This document shows, one piece after another, positions 17,956-27,156 of a stretch of DNA of 64,000 bases; the stretch's first letter is position 1; the number at the start of each line of letters is the position of its first letter. The notes beneath the pieces are model-generated. The model searched no databases. It was not told the origin of the DNA and saw only the letters and a list, made by a program, of their open reading frames with translations. Position numbers and translations under genes: made by a program. Source of the DNA: Sphingomonas qomolangmaensis (GTDB taxonomy: Bacteria > Pseudomonadota > Alphaproteobacteria > Sphingomonadales > Sphingomonadaceae); NCBI RefSeq assembly GCF_024496245.1, contig NZ_CP101740.1:2479501-2543500 (forward strand), written 5' to 3'.

Positions 17956-18817
17956 AGACGTCGGTCAGCTCGCCATAGACCTTGCAGGCATCTGCCGGCT
18001 TCTTGAGCTGGACCAGCGCCTGCCCCAGATAGAACAGGCTGTCGGGCGCTCGCTCGCCGTCGGGCAGCTTCTTGTAATTGTCGTAAAAGGCGATCGAAGC
18101 CAGGCTCGGCTTGCCCTCGTCGAGATAAGCACGCCCGAGCAAATTCTGCGCGAAACTGGCGCGGCGGTGATTGGGATGGGCGGCGACCATCTTCTTCAGC
18201 TCGGCCTGGGCTTCGGGATAGAGCTTGGCCTGCCAGAGCCGAAAGCCATAGGTGTAGCTGTCCTCGGCAGCATCGCCGGTGTCGGGCCGCGCGACCGCGC
18301 CGACAAGCTCGGCGCGCGCGGGGTCGCGCGAGGGCGCGGTCGCGGTTTCGGTGGCGGCGGCGGGGCGGGTACCGCCGGCCGGACGTGTATCCCCCGCGGC
18401 TGCGGCGCCGGGCGACGGGGTGAGCGTGCCGCGCCCTTCGATCGCAGTGATCCGCGCGTCATTGGTCTTGCGATACGCCTCGACCGCCTGCTCAAGCTGG
18501 CGCAGGCGATATTCGCCCTGTTCGATCTGCCCGGTCATCGTCGCGAGCTGCGATTCGAGCGCGTTCACGCGCGCGTTGAGATCGGCGATCGCGCTGGTTG
18601 CCGGCGTACCGGGTGCCGCCTGCGGCGTCTGCGGCGCGGTGATCTGGGGTTCGAGCGTCTGGCCGGCACCGCCGGGGAAGACCTTGCGCTGCACCGCGCG
18701 CATTTCGCGCTCGAGCCGGCCGACACGGCCTTCGACTCCAGCGGCGGTCTGCGCCAGCACCGGCGGTGCGGCAACCAGCATCGTGGCGGCGAGCAGCATC
18801 GTAATCGTCAGGCGCAT
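17885..18817 (-). CDS. cpoB: Tol-Pal system protein CpoB (YbgF)
   Basis: A periplasmic protein of 310 residues that coordinates outer-membrane constriction with septal peptidoglycan synthesis. Signal peptide 1-22 (cleavage after VLAQ region). An N-terminal trimerising coiled coil spans about 28-125 in two parts, a proline/alanine/threonine-rich linker covers about 125-175, and the C-terminal TPR domain begins near 180 (EDSYTYGFRLWQAKLYPEAQAELK) and ends in AAKCS. Length and architecture match the family. Here it is next to rodZ and tilS rather than tol-pal. Confidence 0.9.
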   Translation of the reverse strand: MRLTITMLLAATMLVAAPPVLAQTAAGVEGRVGRLEREMRAVQRKVFPGGAGQTLEPQITAPQTPQAAPGTPATSAIADLNARVNALESQLATMTGQIEQGEYRLRQLEQAVEAYRKTNDARITAIEGRGTLTPSPGAAAAGDTRPAGGTRPAAATETATAPSRDPARAELVGAVARPDTGDAAEDSYTYGFRLWQAKLYPEAQAELKKMVAAHPNHRRASFAQNLLGRAYLDEGKPSLASIAFYDNYKKLPDGERAPDSLFYLGQALVQLKKPADACKVYGELTDVYGDRIAASMAADVARARTAAKCS

Positions 18818-18880
18818 CGTTCACCCCCCGGTGTCGTGGTCGGCAGCAGCATAGCTATACGCCGCATCCTGTCACCAGCA

Positions 18881-19675
18881 TTAAGCATCGGGCGTGGCTG
18901 AAGAAGCGCGTGCGCGCAGCGCCTGCGCATCGATGGCGACGTCCTTGATCGCGCGGCGCCCGTCACCCAGCGGTGCGACGGTACCGCCGTCGATCGTCAC
19001 CGCGAGCTGGTCGGGGCGACCGACATTGATCATCGGCCCCGTCGCGGTCATCGGCACGTCGTAACGCTCGCCGGGCTGCATCGTCTTGAGCAGCAACGTC
19101 TGGTCATTCGAATCATAGACGCGCACCCACACCTCGTCGGTCGCGGTAAGCGTCACCTGCCCTGCACCGGCGGGGGTCGCGGCAGGCGTCGGCGCTGCCG
19201 AAGGGACCGGCGTGGTCGCGACCACCGCCTCGGCCGACGGTGCTTCCTCGGCGCGGAACAGCCCGGTGCCGTACCACAAGGCGACGCCGATCAGCAGCAG
19301 CACCGCGACCGCGACCCCGGCCAGCGCCAGCCCGCGGGGTGGCACGCGTGCCGGATCGTGCAGGTTATAGGGCTCGTGGCGCGGCACCGCTTCCCAGGTG
19401 TCGGCGATCTCGACGCGCAAATCGCGCGCGATGCCGACCTCGTCGGCGCCGATCGCGCGGGCATAGGCGCGGGTGAACCCCATCGCGTAGGTGATCGAGG
19501 GCAGCGAGACATAGTTCGACGCCTCGATCGCTTCGAGGTGGCGCTGCGGGACGCGGGTGCGCTGGGCGATGTCGGCCAGCGCGAGGCCCTGGGCTTCACG
19601 CGCGATACGCAACCGATCCCCGACCCTGGTCGCGATCGGTGGGCGGTTGGCGCCTTCGGCCTCCTCGGTCATCAA
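18881..19675 (-). CDS. RodZ-like helix-turn-helix membrane protein
   Basis: A 264-residue bitopic protein with a cytoplasmic helix-turn-helix domain (about 18-85, GDRLRIAREAQGLALADIAQRTRVPQRHL as an approximate span), a basic juxtamembrane segment, one transmembrane helix (about 114-135) and a periplasmic C-terminal domain of the DUF4115 type (about 170-245, VTLTATDEVWVRVYD). This is the architecture of RodZ, which links MreB to the elongasome. The HTH contacts MreB rather than DNA in E. coli. It lies between ptsP and cpoB on the same strand. Confidence 0.85.
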   Translation of the reverse strand: MMTEEAEGANRPPIATRVGDRLRIAREAQGLALADIAQRTRVPQRHLEAIEASNYVSLPSITYAMGFTRAYARAIGADEVGIARDLRVEIADTWEAVPRHEPYNLHDPARVPPRGLALAGVAVAVLLLIGVALWYGTGLFRAEEAPSAEAVVATTPVPSAAPTPAATPAGAGQVTLTATDEVWVRVYDSNDQTLLLKTMQPGERYDVPMTATGPMINVGRPDQLAVTIDGGTVAPLGDGRRAIKDVAIDAQALRARASSATPDA

Positions 19676-19780
19676 TGTCTCCAGCGGAAGGGTTGCGACC
19701 CCGGGTGCTCCCGCATTGCAGCGTCTCTAGCACGAGCGATCGGCTGTCAACGAGGGGGAAGACGCATCTTTCGAATGATT

Positions 19781-22057
19781 TCAGGCGAGTTCGACCCCCG
19801 ATGCCATCGCCCATTCCTCGAGCATCGCGCGCATGTCGGCGGGCGGGGTAGCCAGCGCGGGCCCCATGACTTCGCGCAGCGCGCCCAGGTCGAGCGAGCG
19901 GATCATCGCCTTGACGGGCCCCACCGCGGCGGGGGTGATCGACAGGCGTTCGATGCCGATGCCGAGCAGTGCCATCGCCTCGAGCGGGCGCCCGCCCATC
20001 TCGCCGCACACCGCCACCGGCACCGCGGCGTCGCGGCACGGTTCGATCACCCGGCGCAGGAAGCGCAGGATCGGCGTGCTGAGCCAATCATAGCGCAGCG
20101 CCAGCTTGGGATGCGCACGATCGGCAGCGAAAAGGAACTGCGTCAGATCGTTGGTGCCGATCGACAGAAAGTCGACCTTGGGCAGCAACAGATCGAGCAC
20201 TTCGGCAAGCGCCGGCACTTCGAGCATCGCGCCGTAGCGGATGTCGATCGGCAGCTTGCGCCCGCGCGTTACCAACCAGTCGCGCTGTTTTTCGAAGATC
20301 GCCTTGGCGGCGTCGAATTCCCAGGGTTCGGACACCATCGGGAACATGACGTTGAGCGTCCTGCCCGCGCCCGCCTCGAGCAGCGCGCGCGCCTGCGCCT
20401 TCATCAACCCGTCGCGTTCGAGCGCTAGGCGAAGCGCGCGCCAGCCCATCGCCGGGTTCTCCTCGACATAGCCGTCGCCGTGATCGAGATAGGGCAGCGC
20501 CTTGTCGCCACCGATATCGACGGTGCGGAACACTACGGGGCGATCGCCCGCGACTTCGAGCACGTCGCGATATAGTCGCTGCTGGCGTTCGCGCTGCGGC
20601 AGCGTTGCCGACACGAGAAACTGAAATTCGGTGCGGAACAGGCCGATGCCGTCGGCGCCGGTCAGGTCGAGCGCGGCGGCGTCGTCGCGCAGCCCGGCAT
20701 TGACCATCAGCGTGATCCGCTGGCCGTCCCTGGTCACCGGCGGTTCGGCGCGCATCGCGGTGAAGGCGGCGCGGCGCTTCTGGCTGATCGCCAGCTTGGC
20801 GTCGAACGCCTCTTCCATCGCCAGCGACGGGCGCACCACCAGCGCCTCGGCGGGCACATCGAGCAGCAGCCGGTCACCCTCGGCGATCAGCCGCTTGACG
20901 TCGCGGACGCGCCCGAGGACCGGGATCCCCATCGCGCGCGCGACGATCGTGACGTGCGCGGTGAGCGAGCCTTCCTCGAGCACCACGCCCTTCAGCCGGC
21001 GGCGATCATATTCGAGCAGTTCGGCGGGGCCGAGATTGCGCGCGATCAGGATCGAATCCTGCCGCAGCCCCATCTGCGCCGCAGTCCCCAATTGCCCCGA
21101 GACGATCCGCAGCAAGCGGTTCGACAGGTCCTCTAGATCGTGCATCCGATCACGCAGCAGCGGGTCGCCGATCTCGCGCATCCGCATCCGCGTGCGTTGC
21201 TGCACCCGTTCGATCGCCGCCTCGGCAGTCAGGCCGCTGTCGATCGCCTCGTTGATCCTGCGTGCCCAGCCCTCGTCATAGGCGAACATCTTGTAGGTCT
21301 CGAGCACCTCGTCATGTTCGCCGCCGACGCCGAAATCGGCCTGGTTGGACATGCGCTCGATCTGCTCGCGCATCTTGTCGAACGCGCCGTAGACGCGGTG
21401 GCGTTCGGCCTCGGTATCCTCGGCGACGGTATGCTCGATCGTGATCCGCGGCTGGTGGAACACCGCCGCGCCCGCCGCCATCCCGTCGACCAGCTTGAAG
21501 CCGGGCACGCGCACCGGCGCGGTCGATTGCGGGCGGAGCGTCGTGCCGCCGGCAGGGTCGATCAGCCCGGCATTGGCGATCAGTTCGGACAGCACCATCG
21601 CGACGGTCTGCAGCGCTTCGATCTCGATATCGGCATAGCGGCGCGGATCGGCATGCTGCACCGCGAGCACCCCCACCGCGCGTTCGCGGCGGATGATCGG
21701 CACGCCGGCAAAACTGTGGAATTTCTCCTCGCCGGTCTCGGGGCGATAGGCGAAATCGGGGTGGGCGGCGGCCTGGTCGAGGTTGAGCGTCTCGACATTG
21801 CCCGCAATTGTGCCGACCAGGCCTTCGCCGAGCGCGAGCTTGGTGACGTGAACCGCTTCCTGCGCGAGGCCGCGCGTCGCGAAGAGTTCGAGCACGCCTT
21901 CGCGCAGCAGATAGATCGAACAGACCTCGCTATCGAGCGCCTCGCCGATGATGTTGACCACCGCGTTCAACTTGGCCTGCGCAGCGGTTCGCGCCGCCAT
22001 CACATCGTGCAGGCGGACGAGGATTTCGCGGGCGGAGGCAGCGGCCGAAACGGACAT
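19781..22057 (-). CDS. ptsP: phosphoenolpyruvate-protein phosphotransferase of the nitrogen PTS (EI-Ntr)
   Basis: A 758-residue EI-Ntr that autophosphorylates from PEP and passes phosphate to NPr. A GAF sensor domain spans about 15-160. The swivelling phospho-histidine domain has His368 in EGSLTAHVTIVARAMG, and the PEP-binding barrel has RTEFQFL, NPAMGWRALR and the catalytic cysteine loop VAVCGEMGG near residue 685. GAF regulation distinguishes it from sugar-PTS EI. In alphaproteobacteria this system senses nitrogen through glutamine binding to GAF and controls regulators and potassium uptake. No other PTS gene is in the window. lysC lies 2.3 kb upstream on the same strand, separated by two genes. 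Confidence 0.95.
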   Translation of the reverse strand: MSVSAAASAREILVRLHDVMAARTAAQAKLNAVVNIIGEALDSEVCSIYLLREGVLELFATRGLAQEAVHVTKLALGEGLVGTIAGNVETLNLDQAAAHPDFAYRPETGEEKFHSFAGVPIIRRERAVGVLAVQHADPRRYADIEIEALQTVAMVLSELIANAGLIDPAGGTTLRPQSTAPVRVPGFKLVDGMAAGAAVFHQPRITIEHTVAEDTEAERHRVYGAFDKMREQIERMSNQADFGVGGEHDEVLETYKMFAYDEGWARRINEAIDSGLTAEAAIERVQQRTRMRMREIGDPLLRDRMHDLEDLSNRLLRIVSGQLGTAAQMGLRQDSILIARNLGPAELLEYDRRRLKGVVLEEGSLTAHVTIVARAMGIPVLGRVRDVKRLIAEGDRLLLDVPAEALVVRPSLAMEEAFDAKLAISQKRRAAFTAMRAEPPVTRDGQRITLMVNAGLRDDAAALDLTGADGIGLFRTEFQFLVSATLPQRERQQRLYRDVLEVAGDRPVVFRTVDIGGDKALPYLDHGDGYVEENPAMGWRALRLALERDGLMKAQARALLEAGAGRTLNVMFPMVSEPWEFDAAKAIFEKQRDWLVTRGRKLPIDIRYGAMLEVPALAEVLDLLLPKVDFLSIGTNDLTQFLFAADRAHPKLALRYDWLSTPILRFLRRVIEPCRDAAVPVAVCGEMGGRPLEAMALLGIGIERLSITPAAVGPVKAMIRSLDLGALREVMGPALATPPADMRAMLEEWAMASGVELA

Positions 22058-22122
22058 GCACCATCGCTATCAGATTGCGTCAGCGAGCGCCAAGACGTTC
22101 GGGCCGAATGGGTTGGCCGCGG

Positions 22123-22851
22123 TCAACGCGCGGCGAACATCACCCGCCCGCGTACGGTGACGTCGGTGCCCGCGACGAAGATCTGCGGATCGACCGTCAG
22201 CCGCGGCACTGAAGGCGCCTGCCCCGCCTTCCACTGTGCGAGCTCGATCCGATAGCCATGATAGGCGGCGTAGAAATCGGTGAAGGGGCGATCGAGCGCC
22301 GCCAGCGCGCCGGGGGCAAAGGCGGGGAGCGTCGCGGCGGTGGTGGCCGCAGCCTGCGTGATCAGCGGTTCGGCGGCGGCGCAATAGGCGGCGCGCGCGG
22401 GGGGCTGGGCGTAGAAATTGTAGAGACGGGTCATCGAATCATCGAACGAATCCTGCCATTGCGCGCCGGCCCGGCCGCGATATTCCGCTTCAAGCGTCTT
22501 GAACGCCGCTGCCAGGTCGGTCTTGTGCGCCGCTAGAAACGCGTTGTAGCCGGCTTCGGCGGGGTCGCCGGGCTTGGCGCATTGGAGCACCGCGACGTTG
22601 AGCGCGGCGCGCAGATGCCAGATCGTCGCGGCGGGCGACAGGCCCCGGTTGGGGGTGGCGAAGCTGCCATCGGCGGCGGGCTGTGGCAGCGCGAGCGTCG
22701 GCGCAGCGTTGAGCGGCGGACGCGGCATCGGCGCTGCCACGACCGGGGCGGCTGGCGGCGCGACCGCTACCGCGACCGGGGTGCGTGCGCAGCCGCCAAG
22801 GACCGGAAGCAGCGCCAGCATTGGCAGCATCAGATAGCGTGTACGCGACAT
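22123..22851 (-). CDS. putative lipoprotein of unknown function
   Basis: A 242-residue protein with a lipoprotein signal peptide (MSRTRYLMLPMLALLPVLGGC; lipobox LGGC with the modified cysteine at residue 21). A valine/alanine/proline-rich linker follows, and a helical globular domain from about 65 (GLSPAATIWHLRAALNVAVLQC) to the end. A conserved tyrosine/alanine-rich centre reads YNAFLAAHK. It has no recognisable catalytic motif and looks like a sphingomonad-specific envelope protein. It is 65 bp upstream of ptsP on the same strand. Function unknown. Confidence 0.7.
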   Translation of the reverse strand: MSRTRYLMLPMLALLPVLGGCARTPVAVAVAPPAAPVVAAPMPRPPLNAAPTLALPQPAADGSFATPNRGLSPAATIWHLRAALNVAVLQCAKPGDPAEAGYNAFLAAHKTDLAAAFKTLEAEYRGRAGAQWQDSFDDSMTRLYNFYAQPPARAAYCAAAEPLITQAAATTAATLPAFAPGALAALDRPFTDFYAAYHGYRIELAQWKAGQAPSVPRLTVDPQIFVAGTDVTVRGRVMFAAR

Positions 22852-23198
22852 GGCCGTTCCCTTTTTCGCACCCCCCAGCGCGTTGACCCGGAGGATGAAG
22901 GGATGTGCCTAAGAAGACGTTAACGGATGCGGGATGGTATTGGCACTTCGGCGCAAATCATGAGCTGCGAGGGAAAACTGCACCGAACGCATGTGCAGGG
23001 GAGTACCGGCGGATCGTAATCGCCCGTCGCGCTTCCGGTTTGCCGATGAGAATGAGCGGGTTTAGCGCCGCCGCCCCGTTCGTTTCGAGCGCGGTCGAGA
23101 AACGGTCCTGGGTAGGCGCGCGAGGTTTCTCGACTTCGCTCGAAACGAACGGAGCCGGGCAGGAGCGGCTTGCCACTATCCCCCCTTGTAGGACAGCG
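22852..23198. other. intergenic region of about 350 bp with an inverted repeat
   Basis: No convincing gene is seen between the lipoprotein gene and the flavin oxidoreductase gene. The main content is the inverted repeat at 23076-23152, listed separately. The rest has mixed GC and no clear promoter. Confidence 0.6.
23076..23152. repeat. interspersed repeat, inverted pair (family A)
   Basis: Two 28-bp arms (23076-23103 and 23125-23152) are inverted copies matching at 26 of 28 positions. Each contains the core CGCTCGAAACGAAC (or its complement). Single copies of the same arm are found at 28596-28623 and 42425-42450, so this is a dispersed family. The pair can fold into a long hairpin downstream of the flavin oxidoreductase gene and could act as a transcription terminator or mRNA 3' stabiliser. 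Confidence 0.85.
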
Positions 23199-24257
23199 TC
23201 AGGCGGCGCGCTTTTCGAGCGCCTGCGCGGCTTGCGCCATCAGCGATTCGATGATCTCGGCGACGGGTTCTTCCTTGGTGACCATGCCGACCGACTGGCC
23301 CGCCATCAGGCTGCCATGTTCGACATCGCCATCGACCACCGCACGGCGAAGCGCGCCCGCCCAATAATGTTCGATCTGCAACTGCGCCTCGAGCATCGCG
23401 GCCTTGTCGGTCGACAGCGTGTCGAGCGTCGCGGCAACTTCGCGCTGCTTGGCGGTGAACAGGTCCGACCCGGCATTTTTGAGCGCGCGCACCGGGATCA
23501 CCGGCAGCCGCGGATCGACCTGGACGGTCGCGACCGCGTCGCGCGCCGAGGCACGCAGGAACGCCTTCTTGAAATTGAGGTGCGCGATCGATTCGGTGGC
23601 GCAGACGAAGCGCGTGCCGAGCTGGACGCCCGCCGCGCCCATGTCGAGATAGCCCGCAATCGCCTCGCCGCGGCCGATGCCGCCGGCGACGAACACCGGC
23701 ACCTGGTCGGCGATCTCGGGCAGCATTTCCTGCGCCAGCACGCTGGTCGAGACCGGGCCGATATGGCCGCCGGCCTCCATCCCCTCGATCACCAGCGCGT
23801 CGACCCCCGATTTGATGAGCTTCTTGGCGAGGCTGAGCGCGGGGGCGAAGGCGATGACCTTGGCGCCGGTCGCCTTGATCGCCTCGAGGCTACCCTTGGG
23901 CGGCAGGCCGCCGGCGAGGACGATATGCGTGACGCCGTGGCGCGCGCAGACGTCGATCAGCTCGAACAATTGCGGGTGCATCGTGATGAGGTTCACGCCG
24001 AACGGCTTGTCGGTGAGGTTGCCGGTGGCGGCGATCTCACGGTCGAGCAGTTCGGGGGTCATCGCGCCGCAGGCGATCACGCCGAAGCCGCCGGCGTTCG
24101 ATATCGCAGCGACGAGATTGCGCTCGCTGACCCACGACATCGCGCCGCACATGATCGCGACTTCGGAGCCGAGGAATTCGACGCCGCGCGCCATGCGGCG
24201 GGTTAGGCGATCCTGACCGGTGGTGGTTGCGGCGGGGCGGAGGTTAGTGTCGGTCAT
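23199..24257 (-). CDS. NAD(P)H-dependent flavin oxidoreductase, nitronate monooxygenase family
   Basis: A 352-residue FMN-binding TIM-barrel enzyme. Family motifs are VAIMCGAMSWVS near residue 33, SNAGGFGVIACG, the phosphate-binding VFVAGGIGRGEAIAGYLDMGAAGVQLGTRF region (approximate span 207-236) and EGMEAGGHIG, with the histidine near residue 165 that acts as catalytic base in class I nitronate monooxygenases. Some relatives are enoyl reductases or quinone reductases, so the substrate is uncertain. It lies on the same strand 110 bp downstream of lysC, separated by a palindromic repeat. Confidence 0.85.
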   Translation of the reverse strand: MTDTNLRPAATTTGQDRLTRRMARGVEFLGSEVAIMCGAMSWVSERNLVAAISNAGGFGVIACGAMTPELLDREIAATGNLTDKPFGVNLITMHPQLFELIDVCARHGVTHIVLAGGLPPKGSLEAIKATGAKVIAFAPALSLAKKLIKSGVDALVIEGMEAGGHIGPVSTSVLAQEMLPEIADQVPVFVAGGIGRGEAIAGYLDMGAAGVQLGTRFVCATESIAHLNFKKAFLRASARDAVATVQVDPRLPVIPVRALKNAGSDLFTAKQREVAATLDTLSTDKAAMLEAQLQIEHYWAGALRRAVVDGDVEHGSLMAGQSVGMVTKEEPVAEIIESLMAQAAQALEKRAA

Positions 24258-24311
24258 GCTAATAGGCTTTCGGTTTGCTGTATCTGGCAGGACAGACCCT
24301 CACCCTTCCCA

Positions 24312-24360
24312 CGCCGCTTCGCGGCGCGGGCCCCTTCCCTCTCCCGCAGGCGGGAGAGGG
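24312..24360. repeat. palindromic repeat pair between lysC and the flavin oxidoreductase gene
   Basis: Two hairpins are seen: 24312-24326 (CGCCGC/GCGGCG) and 24337-24360, a perfect 10-bp stem CCCTCTCCCG/CGGGAGAGGG with a 4-base loop. The second resembles the CTCCC...GGGAG cores found inside leuS and at other intergenic sites. No T-run follows on the minus strand, so a classical terminator is not assigned. Confidence 0.75.
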
Positions 24361-24366
24361 AAAGCA

Positions 24367-25623
24367 TCACGCTGCAACCACTTCGGGCGCGTCGAGGCCG
24401 TAGGCGGTGTGAAGGACGCGAACCGCCAGCTCGGTGTAATCCTCTTCGACAAGAACGCTCACCTTGATCTCGCTGGTGGCGATCGCGAGGATGTTGATGC
24501 CGCGCGCACCCAGCGTCTCGAACATCGTCGCGGCGACGCCGGCGTGGCTGCGCATGCCGACGCCGACCACCGAGATCTTGGCGACGCGAGGATCGTGGAT
24601 CAGCTTGGCGAAGCCGATCGTCGCGCGTTCCTTTTCGAGCGTGTCGAGCGCGCGCGCCAGATCGGCCTTGGGCACGGTGAAGGTCACGTCGGTCGAGCCG
24701 CTCGAATGCGCGACGTTCTGGACGATCATGTCGACGTTGATGCCCGCGGTGGCGAGCGGGCCGAAGATCGCCGCAACCGCGCCGGGGCGATCGGGGACTT
24801 CGGCGAGCGTCACCTTCGCCTCGTTCTTGTCGTGCGCGATACCGGTGATGAGCTGGCTTTCCATATCGTCGATCTCCTCTTCGCCCACGATCATCGTGCC
24901 GGGGCGGGGCGCCCCGTCTTCGCCGACGAAGGACGACAGCACCTGGATGCGCACGCCCTCCTTCATCGCCAGCCCGACCGAGCGCGTCTGGAGCACCTTG
25001 GCGCCGACGCTCGCGAGTTCGAGCATTTCTTCGTATGTCACCTTCTGCAGCTTGCGGGCACGCGGCACGATGCGCGGATCGGTGGTGTAGACGCCATCGA
25101 CGTCGGTGTAGATGTCGCAGCGATCGGCCTTCATCGCCGCCGCCATCGCGACCGCCGAGGTGTCCGACCCGCCGCGCCCGAGCGTCGTCACGCGATTGGC
25201 GTCGGACACGCCCTGGAACCCTGGCACCACCGCGACGATCCGCGCGGCGAGGCTGGCATTGAGCGCGTCGGTCTCGATCTCACCGATCCGCGCCGAGGCG
25301 TGGGCGTCCGAGGTGTGGATCGGCAATTGCCAGCCGAGCCAGCTGCGCGCCGGCACGCCGGCTGCCTGGAGCGCGATCGCGAGCAAGCCCGACGTCACCT
25401 GCTCGCCGCTCGACACCACGACGTCATATTCGCGCGGATCGTAGAGCGAGGATGCCTCGCGGCAAAAGCCCACCAGCCGATCGGTGTCGCCCGCCATCGC
25501 CGAGACCACCACCGCGATCTCGTGCCCGGCATCCCATTCGCGCTTCACGAGCGCAGCCACGGTGCGGATACGCTCGATGCCCGCCATCGAGGTGCCGCCG
25601 AATTTCATCACGATGCGCGCCAT
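24367..25623 (-). CDS. lysC: aspartate kinase
   Basis: Phosphorylates aspartate, the first step to lysine, threonine, methionine and diaminopimelate. It has 418 residues, with the kinase core starting MARIVMKFGGTSMAG (KFGGTS at 7-12), GRGGSDTSAVAMA for ATP/aspartate binding and DVDGVYTTDPRIV. Two ACT domains occupy about 265-418 (MDGVQ-like feedback segment; NVDMIVQNVAHS). The start at 25623 was chosen over an in-frame ATG nine codons upstream because MARIVMKFGG is the family N-terminus. It is transcribed divergently from ubiG across 52 bp. Confidence 0.95.
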   Translation of the reverse strand: MARIVMKFGGTSMAGIERIRTVAALVKREWDAGHEIAVVVSAMAGDTDRLVGFCREASSLYDPREYDVVVSSGEQVTSGLLAIALQAAGVPARSWLGWQLPIHTSDAHASARIGEIETDALNASLAARIVAVVPGFQGVSDANRVTTLGRGGSDTSAVAMAAAMKADRCDIYTDVDGVYTTDPRIVPRARKLQKVTYEEMLELASVGAKVLQTRSVGLAMKEGVRIQVLSSFVGEDGAPRPGTMIVGEEEIDDMESQLITGIAHDKNEAKVTLAEVPDRPGAVAAIFGPLATAGINVDMIVQNVAHSSGSTDVTFTVPKADLARALDTLEKERATIGFAKLIHDPRVAKISVVGVGMRSHAGVAATMFETLGARGINILAIATSEIKVSVLVEEDYTELAVRVLHTAYGLDAPEVVAA

Positions 25624-25675
25624 GCCGCCTTCAGACCCTCTTGGGAGCAATGGCGCGGACTGTTAGGAAAGCCCA

Positions 25676-26401
25676 ATGACAAAGGCAATCACGATCGATC
25701 CCGCCGAAGCCGCGCATTTCGGCACGCTCGCCGCCGACTGGTGGAACCCCAAGGGAAGCTCGGCGATGCTGCACCGGCTGAACCCGGTGCGGCTGCGGCA
25801 TATCCGGCAGGCGGCGGACGCGCATTGGGGGTGCGAGCCCAACGACTATCAGCCGCTGCGCGGCCGCAGCGCGCTCGACGTCGGCTGCGGCGCGGGGCTG
25901 CTCGCCGAACCGCTGGCGCGATTGGGGGCGAAGGTGACGGGGGTCGATGCGGCACCCGAGAATGTCGGCGCAGCGGCGGCGCATGCGCAGGCTGCGGGGC
26001 TCGACGTCCGCTATCTGGCGGGCGAACTCGATTTGCTGGCGGGCGAGCGGTTCGACCTGGTGTGCTCGATGGAGGTGATCGAGCATGTCGCCGACCCGGC
26101 GGGGTTCGTGCGCGGGCTGGCCGATGCGCTGGCCGAGGACGGGCTGCTGGTGCTGTCGACCCCCAATCGCACCGCGCTGTCGCGGGTGGCGATGGTGTCG
26201 GTGGCCGAGGGGTTCGGGATGATCCCGCGGGGGACGCATGACTGGGACAAGTTCCTGACCCCCGAGGAGCTGACCGCGTTGCTTGGCCTAGCGGGGCTGC
26301 GCGTAACCGACATCCGGGGCCTGTCGTTCAGCCCGGCGCGGGGGTTCGTGCTGGGCGACGATCTGTCGCTCGATTATCTGGTGACCGCGGTGCGCGGCTG
26401 A
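25676..26401 (+). CDS. ubiG: ubiquinone biosynthesis O-methyltransferase
   Basis: A SAM-dependent methyltransferase of 241 residues that performs both O-methylations in ubiquinone synthesis. UbiG signatures are HFGTLAADWWNPKGSSAMLHRLNPVRL at the N-terminus (approximate span), SAM motif I LDVGCGAGLLAEPLARLGA (about 65-83), VTGVDAAPENV, and CSMEVIEHV for post-motif contacts. A C-terminal amphipathic LSFSPARGFVLGDDLSLDYLVT-type segment fits membrane association. It is divergent from lysC, as in many alphaproteobacteria. Confidence 0.95.
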   Translation: MTKAITIDPAEAAHFGTLAADWWNPKGSSAMLHRLNPVRLRHIRQAADAHWGCEPNDYQPLRGRSALDVGCGAGLLAEPLARLGAKVTGVDAAPENVGAAAAHAQAAGLDVRYLAGELDLLAGERFDLVCSMEVIEHVADPAGFVRGLADALAEDGLLVLSTPNRTALSRVAMVSVAEGFGMIPRGTHDWDKFLTPEELTALLGLAGLRVTDIRGLSFSPARGFVLGDDLSLDYLVTAVRG

Positions 26402-26416
26402 TCAGAACAGGCTTGG

Positions 26417-26788
26417 TCAGAACAGGCGGCCGCCGTCGGGGACCGGCTGGCTGGGGCGGACCAGCACGACGCGGCCTTCGGCGTCGGGGAAGCCCAACGT
26501 CAGCACTTCGGACATCATCGGGCCGATCTGGCGCGGCGGGAAGTTGACCACCGCGGCGACCTGGGTGCCGACCAATTCCTGCGGGGTATAATGCTCGGTG
26601 ATCTGCGCCGAGGAGCGCCGGGTGCCGATCGCGGGGCCGAAATCGATCGTGAGGATATAAGCGGGCTTGCGCGCCTTGGCGAAGACCTCGGCCGCAACGA
26701 TGGTGCCGACGCGGATGTCGACGCTGAGGAACTGGTCGAAGCCGATCGTCGGGGCGGGCGGCGCGGCGGGATCGTGGGTGGCGTGCAT
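26417..26788 (-). CDS. CsaA-like tRNA-binding domain protein
   Basis: A 123-residue protein made of one OB-fold tRNA-binding domain, as in CsaA/YgjH. Conserved parts are FLSVDIRVGTIVAAEVF (about 20-36), KPAYILTIDFGPAIGTRRSSAQIT and VAAVVNFPPRQIGPMMSEVLTLGF. Homologues form dimers that bind tRNA or act as export-related chaperones in Bacillus; the role in proteobacteria is unsettled. It converges with ubiG 15 bp away and is divergent from the DUF427 gene. Confidence 0.87.
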   Translation of the reverse strand: MHATHDPAAPPAPTIGFDQFLSVDIRVGTIVAAEVFAKARKPAYILTIDFGPAIGTRRSSAQITEHYTPQELVGTQVAAVVNFPPRQIGPMMSEVLTLGFPDAEGRVVLVRPSQPVPDGGRLF

Positions 26789-26819
26789 CGGGCGAGCTTA
26801 GCTTGCCTGGGGCGGCGAA

Positions 26820-26849
26820 GGCGATAGGGTCGAGGGCGATAGGGTCGAG
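26820..26849. repeat. 15-bp tandem duplication
   Basis: The 15-mer GGCGATAGGGTCGAG occurs twice in direct succession in the gap between the csaA-like gene and the DUF427 gene. It probably arose by slippage and no protein-binding role can be claimed. Confidence 0.8.
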
Positions 26850-26871
26850 CAGGGCAATCGGGAGCATGACG

Positions 26872-27156
26872 ATGGTAGAGGCACGCTGGAACGGACAGGT
26901 GATCGCGTCGAGCGACGATACCGTGGTGGTCGAGGGCAATCATTATTTCCCCGCCGATTCGGTCGACCCGGCGCTTCTGAAGGCCAGCGCCACGACGAGC
27001 AACTGCCCGTGGAAGGGGACCGCGCACTATCATACGCTGGTCGTCGACGGGGCCGAGAACCGCGACGCGGTGTGGTATTATCCCGAGCCCAAGGACAAGG
27101 CGGCACAGATCAAGGGGCGGCTGGCGTTCTGGAAGGGTGTCGAGGTCAAGGCGTGA
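26872..27156 (+). CDS. DUF427 domain protein
   Basis: A 94-residue single-domain DUF427 protein. The family motifs are VVEGNHYFPADSV, SNCPWKGTAHYHTLVVDG and AVWYYPEPKD. DUF427 forms a compact beta barrel with a conserved cysteine-containing CPWKG loop; its function is unknown. The ATG at 26872 is preferred to one at 26866 because GGAG lies 7 bases before it and only 1 base before the other. The last codon overlaps the next gene (GTGA), indicating coupled translation with the PhnA-like gene. Confidence 0.85.
   Translation: MVEARWNGQVIASSDDTVVVEGNHYFPADSVDPALLKASATTSNCPWKGTAHYHTLVVDGAENRDAVWYYPEPKDKAAQIKGRLAFWKGVEVKA

Noticed and set aside
24312-24360. Terminator of lysC
   Set aside because: The hairpin is strong, but no T-run follows on the minus strand; kept as a repeat.
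26820-26849. Iteron-like binding sites
   Set aside because: Only two copies of a 15-mer with no replication gene nearby; simple slippage is more likely.
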